Source of the DNA: Leucobacter celer subsp. astrifaciens
GTDB taxonomy: Bacteria > Actinomycetota > Actinomycetes > Actinomycetales > Microbacteriaceae
Direction of reading: 5' to 3'
DNA length: 64,000 nt
NCBI RefSeq assembly: GCF_001273835.1
Contig: NZ_JHEI01000132.1
Span: 285,814 to 349,813, forward strand
Shown: one piece after another, positions 26,658 through 36,020 of the stretch
Position numbering within the stretch: the first letter of the stretch is position 1
Layout of the letters: every line of letters starts with the position of its first letter
The notes under the pieces: generated by a model
What the model was told of the DNA's origin: nothing
The model's input: only the letters and a program-made list of their open reading frames with translations
Database searches by the model: none
Translations under genes and position numbers: made by a program

Positions 26658-27526
26658 AGCTCTGCCCTCGACGGGCGCGAGCGCATGAAGAGCAGCGCGA
26701 TGATCGCGACGAACACCAGGAGCAGCGAGAGCGTCAGCGCCGTGTCCTGGGTCACGCCGGCGCCGTTGAACGCGGTGTAGATGGCGAGCGGCATGGTGCG
26801 TGTGGTGCCGGCGGCGTTGCCCGCGAACAGGGCGGTCGCCCCGAACTCACCGAGCGCTCGGGTGAAGCAGAGGATCGCTCCGGCCGTCAGGCTGGGCGCG
26901 AGCAGCGGCAGCGTCACTCGCCGCAGCACCGTCCACGGCTTCGCTCCGAGGCTCTCCGCAGCGCGTTCGTAACCGCTGTCGATGCTGCGCAGCGCCCCCT
27001 CGACCGCGATCACCAGGAAGGGGAGCGCGACGAAGGTCTGCGCGATGATCACGGCCGCGGTGGTGAACGGGATCCGCACCCCGATGCTCTCGAGGGCCTC
27101 GCCGGCCACCCCGCCCCTGCCGAGCAGCGAGAGCAGCGCCAGCCCGCCGACGAGCGGCGGCAGCACGAGCGGGAGTGTGGTGAGCGCGCGGAGCACTGTC
27201 GCGAGCGTGCCCTCTGCGCGGGCGATCACCAGCGCGAGTGGGAGCCCGAGCACGATGCACAGCGCCGTGGCGATCGTCGCGGTGACGAGCGAGAGGCCGA
27301 GCGCGCTGAGGGCCTCCGGAGAGACGATGGTGGCGGGCACCAGGGCCCAGTCGACCCGGATGAACAGCGCTGCGAGCGGCAGCAGGAGCACCGCGGCCGC
27401 CAGCCCGGCCGGTATGAGCACCGCCGGAGGCAGCACCGTGCGGTCGTCGGCCGAGCGGGCCGAGCGGCTGCTGCTCGAGCGTTCGGAGCCGTCGCCGATT
27501 GAGCGAGCGGAGCGAGTCGAAATCAA
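26654..27526 (-). CDS. modB: Molybdate ABC transporter permease ModB
   Basis: The permease has five or six membrane spans, with the first at about residue 35 and the conserved EAA loop (YERAAESLGAKPWTVLRRVTLP) near residue 195. The family start is obscure: the first 20 or so codons from a TTG at 27526 are translated from a REP palindrome (27493-27524) and encode a Ser/Arg-rich stretch absent from normal ModB proteins. A GTG at 27433 (giving MLPPAVLIPAG) would remove it, but no Shine-Dalgarno precedes that. It overlaps modC by four bases. Function is secure, the N terminus is not. Confidence 0.88.
   Translation of the reverse strand: MISTRSARSIGDGSERSSSSRSARSADDRTVLPPAVLIPAGLAAAVLLLPLAALFIRVDWALVPATIVSPEALSALGLSLVTATIATALCIVLGLPLALVIARAEGTLATVLRALTTLPLVLPPLVGGLALLSLLGRGGVAGEALESIGVRIPFTTAAVIIAQTFVALPFLVIAVEGALRSIDSGYERAAESLGAKPWTVLRRVTLPLLAPSLTAGAILCFTRALGEFGATALFAGNAAGTTRTMPLAIYTAFNGAGVTQDTALTLSLLLVFVAIIALLFMRSRPSRAEL
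27493..27524. repeat. REP family A copy at the modB start
   Basis: The half-palindrome gattgagcgagcggagcgag lies between modA and modB and overlaps the only long upstream extension of modB. Confidence 0.75.
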
Positions 27527-27598
27527 GACCCCATCACCCCATCACTTCGAATCCCGATCCCGCGCCCGATCCAGAGCCCGCCCGTTGCGCCGAGCGAC

Positions 27599-28423
27599 TC
27601 ACGCCGCTCGGAACCCGAGCTCCTCGAAGAGGCGCTGTGCTTCCTCAGAGCCCATGAACTCGACGAACGCCGCGGCGGCCTCGGGTGACGCGGACCCGAC
27701 GACGGGAGCGATCACGTAGCTTCCGGCCACGTCCTCGGATCCCGCGATGGGGATGCCCTCGACCTCGCCCTCGGAGCGCAGCACGTCGGAGTGGTACACG
27801 AGGCCGGCGTCGGCCTCGCCGCCGCGCACCTTGGTGAGCACCGCGGTCACGTTCTGCTCCTCGCTCGCGGGCGTGAGGGGCACGCCGTCGCGGTCGAGCA
27901 GGGTCTTCGAGGCGGTGCCGCACGGGACCTCGGCGGCGCAGACCACGACCACCGGGTCAGCGCCGTCCGCCGCGGGCCTCGCGAGATCCGCCAGGGTCTC
28001 GATGCCGAGCGGATTGCCCGGCGCGACGGCGATCACCAGCTCGCTCGTGGCGAAGACGACCGGCTCTCCGTCGGCGAGGTCGCCGTCGACGATCTTCTGC
28101 ATGTTCGCCTCGTCGGCCGAGGCGAACACGTCGGCGCCCGCTCCGCCCATGATCTGGGTCGCGAGCACCGATGAGCCGTCGAAGGTGAGGGTGAACGCCA
28201 CGCCCGGATGCTGTTCGGTGAAGGCCTCGGCCAGTTGCTCGAACGCGGGCTGCAGCGACGCGGCGGCGTAGACCGAGAGCTCGCCCTGCAGCTCGTCGAT
28301 CGCCGGGGCTTCACTCTCGACCGGGATCTGTGCCGCCTGCGGGGAGCAGCCGAGCAGGAGGAGCGTTGCCGCTCCCAAGATCGCCGTCGCGGCGAAGCGA
28401 CCGTGTCGTGAACGTACAGGCAT
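27599..28423 (-). CDS. modA: Molybdate-binding lipoprotein ModA
   Basis: The 274-residue periplasmic-type binding protein has a lipoprotein signal (residues about 1-27, lipobox LLLLGC). It then shows ModA landmarks: LSVYAAASLQPAF with the first oxyanion-binding serine, FDGSSVLATQI, GADVFASAD, and the C-terminal VIAPVVGSASPEAA. It captures molybdate or tungstate outside the membrane and hands it to ModBC. ATG at 28423 follows an AGGTAGGA stretch. The first gene of modABC, it begins five bases after the regulator gene stop, so all four genes may share a transcript. Confidence 0.93.
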   Translation of the reverse strand: MPVRSRHGRFAATAILGAATLLLLGCSPQAAQIPVESEAPAIDELQGELSVYAAASLQPAFEQLAEAFTEQHPGVAFTLTFDGSSVLATQIMGGAGADVFASADEANMQKIVDGDLADGEPVVFATSELVIAVAPGNPLGIETLADLARPAADGADPVVVVCAAEVPCGTASKTLLDRDGVPLTPASEEQNVTAVLTKVRGGEADAGLVYHSDVLRSEGEVEGIPIAGSEDVAGSYVIAPVVGSASPEAAAAFVEFMGSEEAQRLFEELGFRAA

Positions 28424-28428
28424 GATTC

Positions 28429-28827
28429 CTACCTCTTCTCGGTCTCGATGATGACGGTGGTCGCCTTGACGATCGCGGTGGCCCGGGAGCCCACCTTGAG
28501 GTCGAGCTCTCTGAGCGCCTCGGCCGTCATTAGGGAGACCACACGATTGGGGCCGCACTGCAGCTCGACCTGAGCGACCAGGCCCGAGCTCTCGACCGCG
28601 GTGACGATGCCGGTGAAGCGGTTCCGCGCGCTGCGGCGCACAGAGGAATCCTCGTGCGCCGCCGGGGCGATCGCGAGGGCTCTTGCGGCGAGGGATCGCC
28701 CCGATACCACCTGGCGGCCGGAGGCGTCGACGGAGGATTTCAGGTTCCCATCCGCAGCCCATCTGCGGATGGTGTCATCGCTCACTCCGATCAGAGCGGC
28801 GGCCTCGCTGATCCGGAAATGCGTCAT
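28429..28827 (-). CDS. Molybdate-responsive regulator: MerR-type HTH plus Mop/TOBE domain
   Basis: 132 residues. An excisionase/MerR-like winged helix (FRISEAAALIGVSDDTIRRWAADG, about 3-50) joins a C-terminal Mop domain (NRFTGIVTAVESSGLVAQVEL to the end) that in ModE and molbindins binds molybdate. It probably senses cytosolic molybdate and controls the adjoining modABC genes. This fusion stands in for E. coli ModE in many actinobacteria. ATG at 28827 lies seven bases after TAGACT, so the mRNA is probably leaderless. Palindromes overlap its promoter and its own 5' coding region. Confidence 0.85.
   Translation of the reverse strand: MTHFRISEAAALIGVSDDTIRRWAADGNLKSSVDASGRQVVSGRSLAARALAIAPAAHEDSSVRRSARNRFTGIVTAVESSGLVAQVELQCGPNRVVSLMTAEALRELDLKVGSRATAIVKATTVIIETEKR
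28748..28772. promoter_or_regulatory. Intragenic inverted repeat sharing the TCCGCA half-site
   Basis: ccatccgcag and ctgcggatgg flank a five-base spacer. The site lies inside the regulator's coding region and repeats the half-sites of the promoter palindrome at 28843-28856. Confidence 0.4.
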
Positions 28828-28834
28828 GATACGC

Positions 28835-28856
28835 AGTCTAGATCCGCATCTGCGGA
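28835..28856 (-). promoter_or_regulatory. Promoter and palindromic operator of the molybdate regulator
   Basis: TAGACT (28840-28835) lies seven bases before the ATG. Directly behind it is the perfect 14-bp palindrome TCCGCATCTGCGGA (28843-28856), placed in the -10/-35 spacer where a bound repressor would block polymerase. Confidence 0.5.
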
Positions 28857-28874
28857 GATGGAACCGGGCGAGCG

Positions 28875-28903
28875 TTGACTTCACAAGAAAACAGGCGTAC
28901 CGT
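28875..28903 (+). promoter_or_regulatory. Promoter of the amiS-fmdB-fmdA operon
   Basis: TTGACT (28875-28880), a 17-base spacer and TACCGT (28898-28903) form the best sigma-70-type promoter in the window. The leader to amiS would be about 106 bases. Confidence 0.65.
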
Positions 28904-29016
28904 CCGAATGAGAGACCGACCCGTGCGTCAGGGAAGGGGTTGGTACAGCACCAGGGGGATGACCCCTCAGGCGTCCTCCGAACCTCTTCAACGCAATGGA
29001 GCGAGGGTGGAAGACC

Positions 29017-29640
29017 ATGGGTCATGTCGGTTTGCTGTACGTCGGAGCCGTTCTGTTCGTGAACGGGCTCATGCTGCTCGGCCTCATACCGGGCAAGGCC
29101 GCCGCGGCGATGAATCTGTTCGTGGGCGGAATGCAGGTGGTCTTCCCCACGCTGATCATCCTGCAGTCGGGAGGAGATCCCGCGGCGGTACTGGGCGCCT
29201 CTGGCCTCTACCTCTTCGGATTCACGTATCTCTATGTGGCGTGGAATCAACTCACTGGCGCCACCGGTGAGGGCCTCGGATGGTTCTCCCTCTTCGTCGC
29301 CGCCTGCGCCGTCGTCTACGGCACTCTGCAGTTCACGATGTTCAGCGACCCCGTCTTCGGGATGATCTGGTTCTCGTGGGCGGTGCTCTGGTTCCTGTTC
29401 TTCCTCGTGCTGGCGCGCGGCAAGGAGGCACTCACGCGACGCACCGGGTGGTTCACGCTGCTCCTCGGCATCTTCACGGGCGCGATCCCCGCGATGCTGC
29501 TGCTGACCGGAGGGTATGTCACAGGACCCGTGGAGGGGATCGTCGCCGCGATCATCGGCGTCGTGCTCTTCGGGATCGCCTGGGTGCTGGGTCGGCCCGT
29601 CGCGGTGTCGCGACCGCAGGAGGAGGCCGTCGAGGTCTGA
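29017..29640 (+). CDS. amiS: AmiS/UreI family amide transporter
   Basis: The 207-residue integral membrane protein has six or seven helices. It matches the AmiS/UreI pattern: it starts GHVGLLYVGAVLFVNG, with FLYLFGFTYLYVAWN-like and WFSWAVLWFLFFL helices. Family members conduct urea or short aliphatic amides. Its neighbours FmdB and formamidase FmdA argue for formamide or acetamide uptake. ATG at 29017 has GGTGGA close upstream; an ATG seven codons earlier is possible. It is the first gene of the operon. Confidence 0.88.
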   Translation: MGHVGLLYVGAVLFVNGLMLLGLIPGKAAAAMNLFVGGMQVVFPTLIILQSGGDPAAVLGASGLYLFGFTYLYVAWNQLTGATGEGLGWFSLFVAACAVVYGTLQFTMFSDPVFGMIWFSWAVLWFLFFLVLARGKEALTRRTGWFTLLLGIFTGAIPAMLLLTGGYVTGPVEGIVAAIIGVVLFGIAWVLGRPVAVSRPQEEAVEV

Positions 29641-29687
29641 GCACGAGATCCGATCCCCACCCGTCCCGCAGAGAAAGGTCGACCGCA

Positions 29688-29975
29688 TTGCCCAGTTACT
29701 CGTTCCAGTGCTCGGAGGGGTGCCGCTTCGATGCCCTGTACCCGATGTCCGAGGTTCCGAGGGAGACGAGCTGCCGAGTGTGCGGCGGATCGGCCAAGCG
29801 CGCGATCACGGCTCCCCACCTCTCGGTGGCGGGAGGATCGGCCTACAGGCTCATCGACGATGCGGCTCGCAGCGCGCACGAGCCGGCCGTCGTGGACCGA
29901 TTACCCGCCCGCGGACCGGGCAGATCCCAGCCCGTCACCACCAATCCGCTGCACGCCAAGCTGCCGAGGTCCTGA
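29688..29975 (+). CDS. fmdB: FmdB-type zinc ribbon protein
   Basis: The 95-residue protein has one zinc ribbon formed by C8-x3-C12 and C29-x2-C32, following the family start PSYSFQC. The rest is a basic, low-complexity tail. FmdB-like proteins are encoded beside formamidase or acetamidase genes and are thought to regulate them, though direct evidence is thin. The TTG start at 29688 follows GAGAAAGGT; no ATG is available before the conserved start. It lies between amiS and fmdA and is cotranscribed. Confidence 0.82.
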   Translation: MPSYSFQCSEGCRFDALYPMSEVPRETSCRVCGGSAKRAITAPHLSVAGGSAYRLIDDAARSAHEPAVVDRLPARGPGRSQPVTTNPLHAKLPRS

Positions 29976-30041
29976 ACCGCCGAGACCAACGAATACGGGT
30001 CGGCGAAGGTGCCGATCCTGAGGAAACAAGGAGAGGTAACG

Positions 30042-31298
30042 ATGCCAGAACACATATTCAAACTCGACTCGTCGAAGAGATTCACCGACCAGGAGAAACT
30101 CGGGCACAACCGCTGGCACCCGGAGATCCCGCCGGTCGCGACGGTCAAGCCGGGCGACAGCTTCCGCGTCGACTGCCGCGAGTGGTTCGACGGGGCGATC
30201 GTCAACGACGACTCGGCGCAGGATATCCTCGATGCTCCGCTGCTGACCGTGCACACGCTCAGCGGACCCTTCCGTGTCGAGGGGGCGAAGCCGGGCGACC
30301 TGCTGGTCGTCGACATCCTGGATGTCGGCCCGATCCCGCAGGAGGACTCCGGACCGCTCGCGGGGCAGGGCTGGGGATACACCGGCATTTTCTCCACGAA
30401 CAACGGAGGCGGGTTCCTCACGGAGCAGTTCCCCGACGCCTACAAGGCGATCTGGGACTTCTCCGGACAGACGGCCACTTCCCGGCACGTGCCCGGCGTC
30501 TCGTTCACCGGGATCATCCACCCGGGGCTCATGGGAACCGCACCCTCAGCGGAGCTGCTCGCGAAGTGGAACGCGCGTGAGGGCGCGCTGATCGCGACCG
30601 ATCCCGACCGGGTGCCGCCGCTCGCGCTGCCGCCCGAGGCGGAGCACGCGGTTCTCGGCGGCGTGCCGAGGGACGAGTGGGGGCGCGTGGGATCGGAGGC
30701 CGCACGCACCGCACCGCCGCGCGAGAACGGAGGCAACCAGGACATCAAGAACTTCACGAAGGGAACGCGAGTCTTCTACCCGGTGTTCGTCGACGGGGCC
30801 AACCTGTCGATGGGCGACCTGCACTTCTCGCAGGGCGACGGCGAGATCACCTTCTGCGGAGCGATCGAGATGGGCGGGTTCATCGACCTGCGCGTCGACA
30901 TCATCCGCGGGGGCATGGAGACCTACGGCGTGAGTGAGAACGCCATCTTCGTGCCGGGCAACGTCGACCCGCAGTACAGCCACTGGCTGGCGTTCTCGGG
31001 CACCTCGGTGACGCTCGACGGCGAGCAGAAGTATCTCGATTCGCACCTGTCCTACCAGCGGGCGTGTCTGCACGCCATCGACTACCTGACCAAGTTCGGA
31101 TACAGCCCGGAGCAGGCGTACCTGCTGCTCGGCGCCGCTCCGATCGAGGGCAGGCTCTCGGGTGTGGTCGACATTCCCAACTCGTGTTCGACGGTGTACA
31201 TACCGGTGGAGATCTTCGACTTCGACCCGCGGCCCTCCTCCGCCGGGCCGTTCCAGATCGACCCGGGGATCGGAGCCCCCACTGCGGCGAACAAGTAG
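30042..31298 (+). CDS. fmdA: Formamidase/acetamidase
   Basis: Hydrolyses formamide (or acetamide) to the acid and ammonia in the cytosol. The 418-residue length and the segments HNRWHPEIPPVATV, GFLTEQFPD, GIIHPGLMGTAPS, NGGNQDIKNFTKGTRVFYPVFVDGA (read in parts) and AYLLLGAAPIEGR fit the FmdA/AmdA family. The start ATG at 30042 has a strong AAGGAGAGG (30028-30036). With amiS it forms a complete uptake-plus-hydrolysis unit that supplies ammonia, probably under nitrogen control. A clear terminator follows. Confidence 0.93.
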   Translation: MPEHIFKLDSSKRFTDQEKLGHNRWHPEIPPVATVKPGDSFRVDCREWFDGAIVNDDSAQDILDAPLLTVHTLSGPFRVEGAKPGDLLVVDILDVGPIPQEDSGPLAGQGWGYTGIFSTNNGGGFLTEQFPDAYKAIWDFSGQTATSRHVPGVSFTGIIHPGLMGTAPSAELLAKWNAREGALIATDPDRVPPLALPPEAEHAVLGGVPRDEWGRVGSEAARTAPPRENGGNQDIKNFTKGTRVFYPVFVDGANLSMGDLHFSQGDGEITFCGAIEMGGFIDLRVDIIRGGMETYGVSENAIFVPGNVDPQYSHWLAFSGTSVTLDGEQKYLDSHLSYQRACLHAIDYLTKFGYSPEQAYLLLGAAPIEGRLSGVVDIPNSCSTVYIPVEIFDFDPRPSSAGPFQIDPGIGAPTAANK

Positions 31299-31314
31299 GA
31301 GCCGTGCGACGGTC

Positions 31315-31340
31315 GAGCCCGGGGCATCCGCCCCGGGCTC
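31315..31340 (+). terminator. Terminator of the amide operon
   Basis: gagcccggggc-atcc-gccccgggctc, a perfect 11-bp GC stem 16 bases after the fmdA stop. Confidence 0.75.
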
Positions 31341-31461
31341 CGCTGTGTTCGCTGCCTCACCGTCATCCTGCTCGAATCGTAGATCTGGGCGATTGAGGCG
31401 CGTCAAGAGGGACCTTGGTTTCGACTTGCTTCGCTCGCTCAACCGGCGGGGCGTGCTCCGA

Positions 31462-33786
31462 TCACACCACGGCGGGGCGGCCGACGCCGGCCGGTGCGTG
31501 CGACGGCTCGAGCCGGATGACGATGGCCTTCGACACCGGGGTGTTGCTCTCGAGGGCGGTGCTGTCGAGCGGCACGAGCACGTTGGCCTCCGGGAAGTAG
31601 GCGGCCGCGCAGCCGCGCGCGGTCGGGAACGCGACGGCCCGGAAACCGCGGAGCACCCGGTCGGGCTCGTCCTTCCACTCGCTGAAGATGTCGACGCTCT
31701 GGCCGTCCTCGAGCCCGAGTTCGGCGAGATCGTCCGGGTGGACGAAGATCACGTAGCGGCCCTTCTTGATGCCGCGGTAGCGATCGTTCAGGCTGTAGAT
31801 GGTCGTGTTGAACTGGTCGTGCGAGCGCACCGTCTGCAGCAGCAGTCGTCCCGGCGGGCAATCGACGTGCTCGAGCTCGTTGACCGTGATGCGGGCCTTG
31901 CCGGTGTCGGTGTTGAAGGTCCGCGAGTCGCGCGGGCCGTTCGGCAGCACGAAACCGTCCCGGGTGCGCGTCTTCTCGTTGTAGCTCTCGCAGCCCGGGA
32001 CGACCCGGGAGATGTGATCCCGGATCACGTCGTAGTCGCGGATCATCGAGAGCCAGTCGATGCCGTGACGGTCCCCGAAGACGGCATGGCCGAGGCCGGC
32101 GACGATCGCGGTCTCCGATCGCACCTGATCCGAGATCGGGGGGATCTGGCCGTGCGAGGCGTGCACCGCGCAGACCGAGTCCTCCACCGTGACGTACTGC
32201 GGACCCGAGACCTGCATGTCGATCTCGGTGCGGCCGAGCACGGGCAGGATCAGCGCCTCCTCGCCGGTGATGACGTGGGAGCGGTTAAGCTTCGTCGACA
32301 TCTGCACGCTGAGGCGGGTCTTGCGCATCGCCGACTCCGCGAGGTTGGTGTCGGAGATCGCGCCGAGCAGGTTGCCGCCGAGCCCCATCCACACCTTGAT
32401 CTTCCCCTGATCCAGGGCGCGGATCCCGTGCACCGCGTCGACGCCGTGATCCCGCGGCGGTTCGAACCCGAATTCCTCGCCGAGCGCGTCGAGGAAGGAG
32501 TCGGGCATCTGCTCCCAGACGCCCATGGTGCGGTCTCCCTGCACGTTGCTGTGCCCGCGGATCGGGGAGGCGCCCGCCCCGGGCTTGCCGATGTTGCCGC
32601 GCAGCAGCAGCAGGTTGATGATCTCCCGGATGGTGTCGACGCCCTTGCGGTGCTGCGTGATGCCCATCGCCCAGCAGATGATGACCCGATCCGAATTCAG
32701 ATAGCGCGCCGCCAGCTCGTCGATCTCCGAAACGGGCACGCCGGTCGCGCGCGCCACCTCCTGCTCGTCGAGGCGGTCGATGTGCTCCTGGAAGGCCTCG
32801 AAGCCGTCGCAGTGGCGATCGAGGAAGTCGTGGTCGAGCACCGTGCCGGGGTTCGCGCGCTCGGCGTCGAGCACACGCTTCGAGACGGCCTGCAGCAGCG
32901 CCATGTCGCCGCCGGAGCGGATCTTGATGAATTGATCGGCGATCTGCGTCGCCTTGCCGAGGTAGCCGCGGATCCGCTGCGGATCCTTGTACCCGATCAG
33001 CCCCGCTTCGGGCAACGGGTTGATCGCGACGATCCTCGCGCCGTTCTCCTTCGCCTCCTGCAGTGCGGTGAGCATGCGGGGGTGGTTGGTGCCGGGGTTC
33101 TGGCCCATGATGATGATCAGGTCGGATTCGCCGAAATCCTTGTAGGCGATTGTCGACTTGCCGATCCCGACGGTGTGGCTCATGGCGGTGCCGGTCGACT
33201 CGTGGCACATGTTCGAGCAGTCGGGGAGGTTGTTGGTGCCGAGCACGCGCGCGAAGAGCTGGTAGATGAACGCCGCCTCGTTGGAAGCGCGGCCGCTCGT
33301 GTAGAAGGCGGCCTCGTTCGGGTCGTCGAGGGCGTGCAAGTGGTCGGCGATCAGCTTGAACGCGGCGTCCCACCCGATCGGCTCGTAGTGATCCGACCCC
33401 TTGGCCTTGTAGACGGGCTCGATCAGGCGGCCCTGCATGCCGAGCCAGTACTCGGTCTTGTCCTCCAGGGAGCTGATCGGATGCTCCCGCCAGAACGAGC
33501 GCTCCACCTTCAGCGGCGTCGCCTCCCAGGTCACCGCCTTGCCGCCGTTCTCGCAGAACTCCGCGATCTTGCGATGGTCGGGATCCGGCCACGCGCAGCT
33601 CATGCAGTCAAAGCCGTCCTTGTGGTTGATCTTCGTCATGAGCTTTGCGGTGCGGGCGAGGCCCATGTGCGTGAGGGCGGGTTCCATCGAGTGGAAGACG
33701 CCGCCGAGACCGGCGGCGTACGTCTTCGGCGCCGACACCTCGATGTCGGCGTCCGAGAAATCGTCTTCCGGGGCCCTGGGAGTCAT
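31462..33786 (-). CDS. YdeP-like molybdopterin oxidoreductase (FdhF-related alpha subunit)
   Basis: 774 residues. The N terminus has only CMSC (about residues 63-66), not the full four-cysteine cluster of formate dehydrogenases, as in YdeP. The cofactor-binding core includes [14 protein letters not shown], with a cysteine at the usual Mo-ligand region, plus [27 protein letters not shown] and the C-terminal [15 protein letters not shown]. The reaction is unproved; acid resistance and formate oxidation have both been suggested for relatives. Its ATG overlaps the fdhD stop by four bases (ATGA). This is the only visible user of molybdenum cofactor in the window. Confidence 0.88.
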   Translation of the reverse strand: MTPRAPEDDFSDADIEVSAPKTYAAGLGGVFHSMEPALTHMGLARTAKLMTKINHKDGFDCMSCAWPDPDHRKIAEFCENGGKAVTWEATPLKVERSFWREHPISSLEDKTEYWLGMQGRLIEPVYKAKGSDHYEPIGWDAAFKLIADHLHALDDPNEAAFYTSGRASNEAAFIYQLFARVLGTNNLPDCSNMCHESTGTAMSHTVGIGKSTIAYKDFGESDLIIIMGQNPGTNHPRMLTALQEAKENGARIVAINPLPEAGLIGYKDPQRIRGYLGKATQIADQFIKIRSGGDMALLQAVSKRVLDAERANPGTVLDHDFLDRHCDGFEAFQEHIDRLDEQEVARATGVPVSEIDELAARYLNSDRVIICWAMGITQHRKGVDTIREIINLLLLRGNIGKPGAGASPIRGHSNVQGDRTMGVWEQMPDSFLDALGEEFGFEPPRDHGVDAVHGIRALDQGKIKVWMGLGGNLLGAISDTNLAESAMRKTRLSVQMSTKLNRSHVITGEEALILPVLGRTEIDMQVSGPQYVTVEDSVCAVHASHGQIPPISDQVRSETAIVAGLGHAVFGDRHGIDWLSMIRDYDVIRDHISRVVPGCESYNEKTRTRDGFVLPNGPRDSRTFNTDTGKARITVNELEHVDCPPGRLLLQTVRSHDQFNTTIYSLNDRYRGIKKGRYVIFVHPDDLAELGLEDGQSVDIFSEWKDEPDRVLRGFRAVAFPTARGCAAAYFPEANVLVPLDSTALESNTPVSKAIVIRLEPSHAPAGVGRPAVV

Positions 33787-34691
33787 GAGCGATCTGCCTT
33801 CTGGAGGTGGGGCGCGCGATCTTCGGCGCGCGGGGGAGCGGGAGGGTCGGGGTCCCGGATCGCGGCTTCGTCCGTCACACGATCCGGCCGACTGTAGAGC
33901 ACCATCGAGGGGCCGCGCAGAAAACCGGCCAGGGTGAGCCCGGCATCGGCCGCGAGTTCCACGGCGAGCGACGAGGGCGCCGAGACGGCGGCGAGCATCG
34001 GGATGCCGGCCATGAGGGCCTTCTGGGTCAGCTCGAAGCTCGCGCGGCCCGAGACCATGAGCACGCATCCCCTGCCGGGGAGCCGGTCGTGCCGCAGCGC
34101 CCAGCCGATCACCTTGTCGACGGCGTTGTGGCGTCCGACATCCTCGCGCAGCACGAGCATCTCGCCGGTGCGTCCGTCGAAGAGGGCTGCCGCGTGCAGG
34201 CCGCCGGTGCGCTCGAACACCGCCTGTTGGGCGCGCAGCGCATCGGGGAAGCCGGTGAGCATCGTCGCGTCGATGACGAGCGGATCGTCGTCGACGGCGT
34301 AGCGCGTCGCCGTGTGCACGGCCTCGATGCTCGCCTTGCCGCAGAGCCCGCACGCGCTCGTCGTGGTGAAGTTGCGCTGGAGGCTCGGATCAGGCGGCGG
34401 CACGCCGGGCCCGAGCGTCACGTCGAGCACGTTGTAGGTGTTGGGCTCGCCGTCGCTCGAGCAGTGGATCGCCGCCATGAAGTCGCCGCTGCGATGGATC
34501 ACGCCCTCGGAGACGAGGAACCCGGCTGCGAGATCGATGTCGTTTCCCGGGGTGCGCATCGTCACGGCGAGCGAGCGGCCGAAGACCCGGATCTCGAGCG
34601 GTTCCTCGACCGCGAGGAAATCCGCTCGCTCGATTCGGGATCCGCCTGCGGTGAGGCGGGTCACCCTGCGACGAGCGGCGATACGGGACAC
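33783..34691 (-). CDS. fdhD: Formate dehydrogenase accessory sulfurtransferase FdhD
   Basis: Transfers sulfur to the bis-MGD cofactor of formate-dehydrogenase-type enzymes. The 302-residue protein has the catalytic double-cysteine motif SACGLCGK at about 135-142 and the conserved [14 protein letters not shown] and [16 protein letters not shown] segments. GTG at 34691 follows AAGGAG with only one base between, so a start nine codons later (GTG at 34664) is also possible. Translational coupling to the downstream YdeP-like gene (ATGA) fits its role as that enzyme's maturation factor. Confidence 0.93.
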   Translation of the reverse strand: MSRIAARRRVTRLTAGGSRIERADFLAVEEPLEIRVFGRSLAVTMRTPGNDIDLAAGFLVSEGVIHRSGDFMAAIHCSSDGEPNTYNVLDVTLGPGVPPPDPSLQRNFTTTSACGLCGKASIEAVHTATRYAVDDDPLVIDATMLTGFPDALRAQQAVFERTGGLHAAALFDGRTGEMLVLREDVGRHNAVDKVIGWALRHDRLPGRGCVLMVSGRASFELTQKALMAGIPMLAAVSAPSSLAVELAADAGLTLAGFLRGPSMVLYSRPDRVTDEAAIRDPDPPAPPRAEDRAPHLQKADRS

Positions 34692-34778
34692 ACTCCTTGG
34701 ATAGCATTGAATGGCGGCCGGGGCAAGGCCGGCATCGGCCGGACTCACAGGCTCAGGCGCGACGAAGGGGCGGCCCGG

Positions 34779-36020
34779 ATGCGGATCACGGTGGAGGAGC
34801 ATCTCGCGTGGATCCTCGCGGCCATCGAACCGCTGCCCGAGCGCGAGGTTCCCGTGCGCGACGCGTACGGTCTGACCTTGGCCGAGACGGTGCGCGCCCG
34901 CTACGCGCTGCCGCTCTGGCACAACTCGGCCATGGACGGCTACGCGCTGCGTTCAGCCGACGTCGCCGCGGCCTCCGACGCGACGCCCGTCGAGCTGCGG
35001 GTGATCGGGGAGGTGGCCGCGGGCAGCGCCGCCGACCCGGCGATCGCTCCGGGCTCTGCGGTGCGGATCATGACGGGCGCGCCGGTGCCGAGCGACGCCG
35101 ACACCGTGGTGCCCGTGGAATCCACACGCGGAGAGCGCCCTGAGAATCCGTGGGCGGACCGCACCGTGCGGGTCTTGGTGCCGGCGCCAGCCGGGGCGAA
35201 CATCCGGCGCCGCGGTGAAGACGTCGCGGAGGGGGGCGTCATCGCCCGGACGGGGCAATCGCTCGGGGCGGCGAGGCTCGCCGCGCTCGCCGCAGCCGGT
35301 GCCGATCGGGTGGTGGTGCGGGAGCGGCCGCGCGTCGCGGTGCTCGCGACGGGATCGGAGCTGCGCGGCGCCGGTGAGGAATTGGAGAGGGGGCAGATCC
35401 CCGAGTCGAACTCGTTGCTCATCGCGGGTCTGCTGCGCGAGCTGGGGATCGAACCCGTCGAAGTGCGGCGCAGCGCCGACGATGCGGCGAGCCTCGCGCA
35501 GCAGCTGCGGGATCTCGGATCCCACTGCGACGTCATCGTGACGACCGGCGGGGTGGGGCCGGGGCGGCACGACGTCGTGCGGATCGCGCTCGAGGCGGAG
35601 CCCGGGGTACGGGCCGTGCGCGTCGCGGTGCGGCCGGGTCAGCCGCAGTGCGCGGGCCGGCTCTCGAGCGGTGCGTTCGTCTTCGCCCTGCCGGGAAACC
35701 CGGTGAGCGCCGCCGTCAGTTTCGAGCTCTTCGTGCGCCCGGCGCTGCTCGCGGTTCAGGGGCGCAGCGAGGTGCACCGGCTCCGCCTGCCGGCTCGTGC
35801 CGCGGCACCCTGGCGCGGAGCTGTCGGACGCTTGCAGGTGCTGCCCGTGGTGGTGACCGAGGATGCCGCGGGGCTGCTCTGCGCCCCCGCGGTCGACCCG
35901 AGCGGCGTCTCCCACGCCGTCGGCGGCCACGGCGGCGCGAACGGCTACGCGCTTGTCGCGGCCGATCGTGGCGACGTGGCCGCGGGGGAGACCGTGTCCG
36001 TGATCCTGGTGGCGTCGTGA
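34779..36020 (+). CDS. moeA: Molybdopterin molybdotransferase MoeA (second copy)
   Basis: The 413-residue MoeA protein has the intact [15 protein letters not shown] segment, [14 protein letters not shown] and [15 protein letters not shown]. It is strongly diverged from the copy at 20065-21339. Located with mobA and divergent from fdhD and the oxidoreductase, it may be dedicated to the bis-MGD enzyme, as duplicate MoeA genes often are. ATG at 34779 is preceded by GAAGGGG. A TAGCAT box near 34702 is a candidate -10. Its stop overlaps the mobA start by one base. Confidence 0.93.
   Translation: MRITVEEHLAWILAAIEPLPEREVPVRDAYGLTLAETVRARYALPLWHNSAMDGYALRSADVAAASDATPVELRVIGEVAAGSAADPAIAPGSAVRIMTGAPVPSDADTVVPVESTRGERPENPWADRTVRVLVPAPAGANIRRRGEDVAEGGVIARTGQSLGAARLAALAAAGADRVVVRERPRVAVLATGSELRGAGEELERGQIPESNSLLIAGLLRELGIEPVEVRRSADDAASLAQQLRDLGSHCDVIVTTGGVGPGRHDVVRIALEAEPGVRAVRVAVRPGQPQCAGRLSSGAFVFALPGNPVSAAVSFELFVRPALLAVQGRSEVHRLRLPARAAAPWRGAVGRLQVLPVVVTEDAAGLLCAPAVDPSGVSHAVGGHGGANGYALVAADRGDVAAGETVSVILVAS

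Noticed and set aside
28875..28925. GlnR box at the amiS promoter
   Set aside because: GTTGAC and GAAAAC are present but at seven-base spacing, and the second pair is degenerate. The strict GTnAC-n6-GAAAC pattern is not met, unlike at amt.
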